Origin: Rhodococcus yunnanensis NBRC 103083
GTDB lineage: Bacteria; Actinomycetota; Actinomycetes; Mycobacteriales; Mycobacteriaceae
Assembly: GCF_001895005.1 (NCBI RefSeq)
Contig: NZ_BCXH01000014.1
Coordinates: 1 to 64,000 of the forward strand
Length of the DNA stretch: 64,000 nt
Direction: 5' to 3'
In this document: positions 61,028 to 64,000 of the stretch, piece by piece
How the letters are laid out: each line of letters opens with the position of its first letter
How positions within the stretch are numbered: the first letter of the stretch is position 1
Program-made: the position numbers and the translations under genes
The notes under the pieces: generated by a model
The model's input: the letters and a program-made list of their open reading frames with translations, nothing else
Told to the model about the DNA's origin: nothing
The model's database searches: none

Positions 61028-62212
61028 ATGAACGAATCGCTGCTGCGGGAGCTCACGCCTGCGGTGATCGGTGTCCTCGTCCGCCGTGGAGTCGACTTCG
61101 CGACGGCCGAGGACGCCGTGCAGGACGCTCTCCTGCAGGCCGCGTCGTCGTGGCCGGACCGACTGCCCTCGGATCCGAAGGGCTGGCTGGTCACCGTTGC
61201 CTGGCGCAAGTTCCTCGACGCCCATCGATCCGAATCCGCGCGTCGGGACAGGGAGGAGAAAATCCGGGCCGAGCCGCCGTCCGGTCCGACCGAGACCGCC
61301 GACGACACGCTGCACCTGTTCTTCCTGTGCGCTCACCCGTCGCTGACACCGGGCTCGGCCGTGGCATTGACTCTGCGTGCGGTCGGGGGTCTGACGACCG
61401 CGCAGATCGCGGGCGCCTATCTGGTGCCCGAGGCAACCATGGCGCAGCGCATCAGCCGGGCCAAACGCACGGTCCGCGACGTACGTTTCGACGAGCCGGG
61501 CGACCCGGCAACAGTGCGACGGGTGCTCTACCTCGTCTTCAACGAGGGCTACTCGGGCGATGTCGACCTCTCGGCCGAGGCGATTCGGCTCACTCGTCAG
61601 CTGGCGCAGATGACCGCGGACGAGGAATCCGCCGGATTGCTGGCGTTGATGCTGTTGCATCACGCGCGGCGTCCGGCGAGGATTCGCGACGACGGCAGCC
61701 TCGTCGCCCTCGCCGAGCAGGATCGTTCCAGGTGGAACACCACGCTGATCCGCGAAGGCGTCGACATCCTTCAAGCGGCGCTCGCACGTGACCGGCTGGG
61801 GGAGTTTCAAGCGCAGGCTGCGATCGCCGCGTTGCACGCCGACGCACAGCACGTCGAGGACACGGACTGGGTGCAGATCGTCAGCTGGTACGACGAGCTG
61901 CTCGGCCTCACCGCCAGTCCCGTCGTACGACTCAACCGGGCGGTGGCCGTCGGCGAGGCAGATGGGCCTGCGGCAGGCCTCGCGGCGTTGGCCGAGGTGG
62001 ACTCCGCGGTACCCCGCTACACCGCGGCGTCGGCGTATCTGCACGAGAAGACAGGTGATCTGCCCGGTGCTGCCAGGCTCTACGCCGACGCTGCCCTGGC
62101 CGCCACCAACCTCGCCGAGCGCCACCACCTGACGCTCCACGCTGCACGTATCAGCGAACAGCTGCGTACGTCAGGAGTAGATCGCCCCGACCTGGGTAGT
62201 CCGCAGCCATGA
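61028..62212 (+). CDS. ECF42-type RNA polymerase sigma factor with C-terminal helical domain
   Basis: A 394-residue sigma factor. Region 2 (RRGVDFATAEDAVQDALLQA), region 4 (TTAQIAGAYLVPEATMAQRI) and DTLHLFFLCAHPSLTP between them fill residues 1-185. The remaining 200 residues are a TPR-like helical domain (VRRVLYLVFNEGYSGDVDLS, SPVVRLNRAVAVGEADGPAAG) that replaces an anti-sigma factor in ECF42. It follows the DGPF gene directly and overlaps the next start by four bases. Confidence 0.88.
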   Translation: MNESLLRELTPAVIGVLVRRGVDFATAEDAVQDALLQAASSWPDRLPSDPKGWLVTVAWRKFLDAHRSESARRDREEKIRAEPPSGPTETADDTLHLFFLCAHPSLTPGSAVALTLRAVGGLTTAQIAGAYLVPEATMAQRISRAKRTVRDVRFDEPGDPATVRRVLYLVFNEGYSGDVDLSAEAIRLTRQLAQMTADEESAGLLALMLLHHARRPARIRDDGSLVALAEQDRSRWNTTLIREGVDILQAALARDRLGEFQAQAAIAALHADAQHVEDTDWVQIVSWYDELLGLTASPVVRLNRAVAVGEADGPAAGLAALAEVDSAVPRYTAASAYLHEKTGDLPGAARLYADAALAATNLAERHHLTLHAARISEQLRTSGVDRPDLGSPQP

Positions 62213-62421
62213 GCAAAGACGAACTGCACAAGGGTGACGAGGTCGAATGGAAGAGCCACGGCAGCACCGCGGAAGGCACGGTCGAGGAGAAGATCACCTC
62301 GGAGACCGAAGCCGCAGGCCGCACGGTCAAGGCCTCGAAGGACGAACCTCAGTACCGCGTCGTGAGCGAGAAATCGGGTAACGACGCCGTGCACAAGCCG
62401 TCGGCGCTGAAGAAGAAGTAG
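62209..62421 (+). CDS. DUF2945 (hypervirulence-associated TUDOR-domain) small protein
   Basis: A 70-residue, highly charged protein. LHKGDEVEWKSHGSTAEGTV and YRVVSEKSGNDAVHKPSAL are the DUF2945 motifs (small TUDOR/SH3-like barrel). It starts in the four-base overlap with the ECF42 gene, so it is translated with it. Function unknown; it may bind nucleic acid or protein. Confidence 0.87.
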   Translation: MSKDELHKGDEVEWKSHGSTAEGTVEEKITSETEAAGRTVKASKDEPQYRVVSEKSGNDAVHKPSALKKK

Positions 62422-62446
62422 CGCAACCTCTCGTGCGGGCATGCCT

Positions 62447-63097
62447 TCACGGTGCGCCGTCGGCCTTGCCGCGCTCGGCGCACTCCCGCAGAATCTCACG
62501 GGTGCGGTCACGGTGGGTGACGGCGGGGGAGACGGTGTCGGGCCAGCTGTCCGTTTCCTCCAGTGCCCAGTCCGCCCACTCGACGATGTGGCTGAAGTGG
62601 CCGATCATGAAGCGGTTCGCCAGTGCCATGAGGTGCTGGCGCTCGGGGAACGATCCGCCGTCGGGCTCGCGCATCCGTTCGGCGTGCGAGGCGAACAGCC
62701 CTCGGGTCTGGAGGGCTTGTTCGCGCATGGTGGCAAGGTTGGCGCGCAGATCATCGATGGAGCCCTGCTCGGCGAACAGCACTCGGACCATACCTTCGAA
62801 CTCCAGCGCCGACGGGCGGGATCGAGTGGCGAGCCACGTCGCGAGCGCTTCGCGGCCGCTGTCGGTGATCGAGTAGACGGTCCGGCGGCGTTTGGTCCCC
62901 ACAGGATCGCTCGTCGACGTGACCAGACCCAGTTCGAGAAGCTTCTTCGGAGCGTTGTAACTCTGCCGGTCTGCGCGCGGCCACAGTTCGGCGACTCCTC
63001 GACTGAAGTGCACGGAGATCTCGTACGCGGACGAGTCACGTGAAACGAGCAGTCCGAGAATCACATACGACGTCGTGTTGAGATCGCCTTGCGGCAC
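62447..63097 (-). CDS. PadR-family transcriptional regulator
   Basis: A 216-residue PadR protein. The N-terminal winged helix runs from TTSYVILGLLVSRDSSAYEI to VYSITDSGREALATWLATR; the C-terminal part (Vir/PadR_C type, LRANLATMREQALQTRGLF) is a dimerisation helix bundle. It starts at GTG 63097. A GATATATC palindrome at 63114-63121 and three 18-bp repeats follow immediately upstream, probably its operator region. No obvious target is adjacent except the serine hydrolase upstream. Confidence 0.85.
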   Translation of the reverse strand: MPQGDLNTTSYVILGLLVSRDSSAYEISVHFSRGVAELWPRADRQSYNAPKKLLELGLVTSTSDPVGTKRRRTVYSITDSGREALATWLATRSRPSALEFEGMVRVLFAEQGSIDDLRANLATMREQALQTRGLFASHAERMREPDGGSFPERQHLMALANRFMIGHFSHIVEWADWALEETDSWPDTVSPAVTHRDRTREILRECAERGKADGAP

Positions 63098-63120
63098 ACC
63101 TGCTCACCCCCCTGATATAT

Positions 63121-63174
63121 CGAAACACCGAGCAGTACCGAAACACCGAGCAGTACCGAAACATCGAGCCTAGC
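63121..63174. repeat. Three 18-bp direct repeats upstream of the PadR gene
   Basis: CGAAACACCGAGCAGTAC occurs twice without change, then CGAAACATCGAGCCTAGC. They start next to GATATATC (63114-63121), in the control region of the PadR gene, and could be an operator array. Confidence 0.65.
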
Positions 63175-63182
63175 GAGATGGA

Positions 63183-63222
63183 GCCGGGATGCACACGCCG
63201 CCCCCCGGCGGTGCATCCCGGC
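63183..63222. terminator. Long terminator hairpin
   Basis: GCCGGGATGCAC pairs with GTGCATCCCGGC and, inside, CGCCG with CGGCG around CCCCC; a single A is bulged. It lies 18 bp downstream of the serine hydrolase stop. Confidence 0.85.
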
Positions 63223-63239
63223 CTCCCGGTCAGGCAGTG

Positions 63240-64000
63240 TCAGTTGCCACCGGTCACCTCGTCCAGCTGGTCGATGTCGTCGGCTGTCTCGTCGGCCGGT
63301 CCGGCATAAGCGAACGGCACCAGTGCTTTTGCGAGTTCGACTGCGGGAGCGTCGCCTTCGGCGGTCGGAGCCGAATTGCCCCAGACGACGATGGTGACGT
63401 CGTTGACTGGGTCGTATCCCATGAAGGAGTTGTAGCCCGGCAATTCACCCGTGTGCCCGTACATGGGTCCCATCTGTGCCAGCCCGTACCCGTACCCGGT
63501 GGACTGGGGGTTGCCGGGGTCGGTCGGTGTCACGCTGTCCAACCGCAGCTGTTGCGTCTGCTCGTCGAGGAGCTCACCCTTGCCGATCGCCTGTACCCAG
63601 GTCGCGAGGTCGTTGGCCGTCGAGATGCCTTGTCCCGCAGACCAGGTCCACGAAGGATTGTCGTTCGTGGTGTTCCTGGCCTGCAGTGTCCCGGCGTCGA
63701 TCGCGGCAAGTTTGTCCGCCGACAACGACTCCTTGCCCTCGCCCAGTGTCTCGACGTTGCCGGCATACGAGTAGCCCTCGGAGTACGTTGCCGGGATCGT
63801 GTTGTCCGTGTTGGCGGGGAACGACGTTCCGGTCATGGAGAGTTCGGTGAAGAAGCGGTCCTGGAAGATCTGTGCGATCGGCTTGCCGTCCAGTTGCTCG
63901 GCGATGAGACCGAGCAGCACGGTATTGGTGTTGGAGTAGTGCCAACCCTCACCGGGCGCAAAGTACGGAGGATTGGCGAACGCCAGTGCCAGAAGCTGTT
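63240..64000 (-). CDS. Serine hydrolase (beta-lactamase/DD-peptidase family), 5' end outside the window
   Basis: The last 253 residues of a serine beta-lactamase-like hydrolase; the start and the SxxK nucleophile lie beyond the window edge. The second motif YSNTN is visible at the edge side (GEGWHYSNTNTVLLGLIAEQ), and HTGELPGYNSFMGYDP with GHTG takes the place of the KTG triad. Relatives are D-Ala-D-Ala carboxypeptidases or esterases (class C-like), often exported. It is followed by a strong hairpin terminator. Confidence 0.8.
   Translation of the reverse strand, partial: QLLALAFANPPYFAPGEGWHYSNTNTVLLGLIAEQLDGKPIAQIFQDRFFTELSMTGTSFPANTDNTIPATYSEGYSYAGNVETLGEGKESLSADKLAAIDAGTLQARNTTNDNPSWTWSAGQGISTANDLATWVQAIGKGELLDEQTQQLRLDSVTPTDPGNPQSTGYGYGLAQMGPMYGHTGELPGYNSFMGYDPVNDVTIVVWGNSAPTAEGDAPAVELAKALVPFAYAGPADETADDIDQLDEVTGGN

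Noticed and set aside
1..64000. CRISPR array, prophage or complete insertion sequence
   Set aside because: No regularly spaced repeats, integrase, capsid or transposase gene was found; the tandem repeats seen are short and contain no spacers.

Overview
The window is high-GC DNA from an actinobacterium of the Mycobacteriales, most likely Rhodococcus or a close relative (inference). The signs are GTG starts, four-base stop/start overlaps throughout, an F420-type LLM oxidoreductase, MHS-type transport, many TetR/IclR regulators, ECF41 and ECF42 sigma factors, and abundant CoA-thioester catabolism. No rRNA, tRNA, CRISPR array or complete insertion sequence was seen.

Layout. 0-4.1 kb is accessory-like: an ArsR-type regulator with a 16-bp palindrome, an FMN reductase, a ParD-like/zeta toxin-antitoxin pair with a 19-bp palindromic operator, a 54-bp stray copy of the toxin gene, and a diverged 86/88-bp repeat. 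4.1-21.1 kb is a catabolic island: an MHS transporter, a seven-gene leftward operon (MaoC, acyl-CoA dehydrogenase, MaoC, class III CoA-transferase, thiolase, two SDRs), a PaaY-like hexapeptide protein, a CoA ligase, a CitE-like lyase, an IclR regulator, and a five-gene rightward operon (Cys-less thiolase, DUF35, MaoC-SCP2 fusion, alpha/beta hydrolase, SnoaL). Six operator-like sites with consensus TTGTKCC-N7-GGYACAA lie in front of these units, including the IclR gene itself, so the island looks like a single IclR regulon. 21.1-21.7 kb holds decayed CoA-transferase and CitE pieces.

21.8-36.6 kb: a divergent TetR/aldo-keto reductase pair; an ABC importer + M24 peptidase + RidA operon; a TetR and an unusual double TetR; an SDR/SnoaL/LLM group; a second aldo-keto reductase; a truncated DHA2 exporter; a RibD/DHFR-like reductase; another TetR. 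36.6-45.7 kb is an aromatic meta-cleavage locus: two FAD monooxygenases, an ACMSD-type amidohydrolase, an extradiol dioxygenase, two fumarylacetoacetase-family proteins, a cyclase, a LysR regulator and a SnoaL protein. 45.9-50.7 kb has a DUF1801 protein, a ketosynthase, a PAS-GGDEF protein, a SnoaL protein and a crotonase.

50.8-58.8 kb is the most distinctive part: a four-gene, fully overlapping leftward operon (BcsB-like secreted/anchored protein, multi-span membrane protein, BcsA-like family 2 glycosyltransferase without PilZ, GT-C-like protein) with a divergent secreted GH5-like glycosidase. It looks like a synthase-dependent exopolysaccharide system that is not a standard bcs operon. 59-62.4 kb carries an ECF41 and an ECF42 sigma factor with their usual NTF2/DGPF companions. 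62.4-64 kb has a PadR regulator and a serine hydrolase cut by the window edge.

How the genes work together (inference): the window is mainly substrate-specific catabolic modules, each with a local regulator, plus an envelope polysaccharide locus and stress sigma factors. Substrates cannot be read from the sequence.
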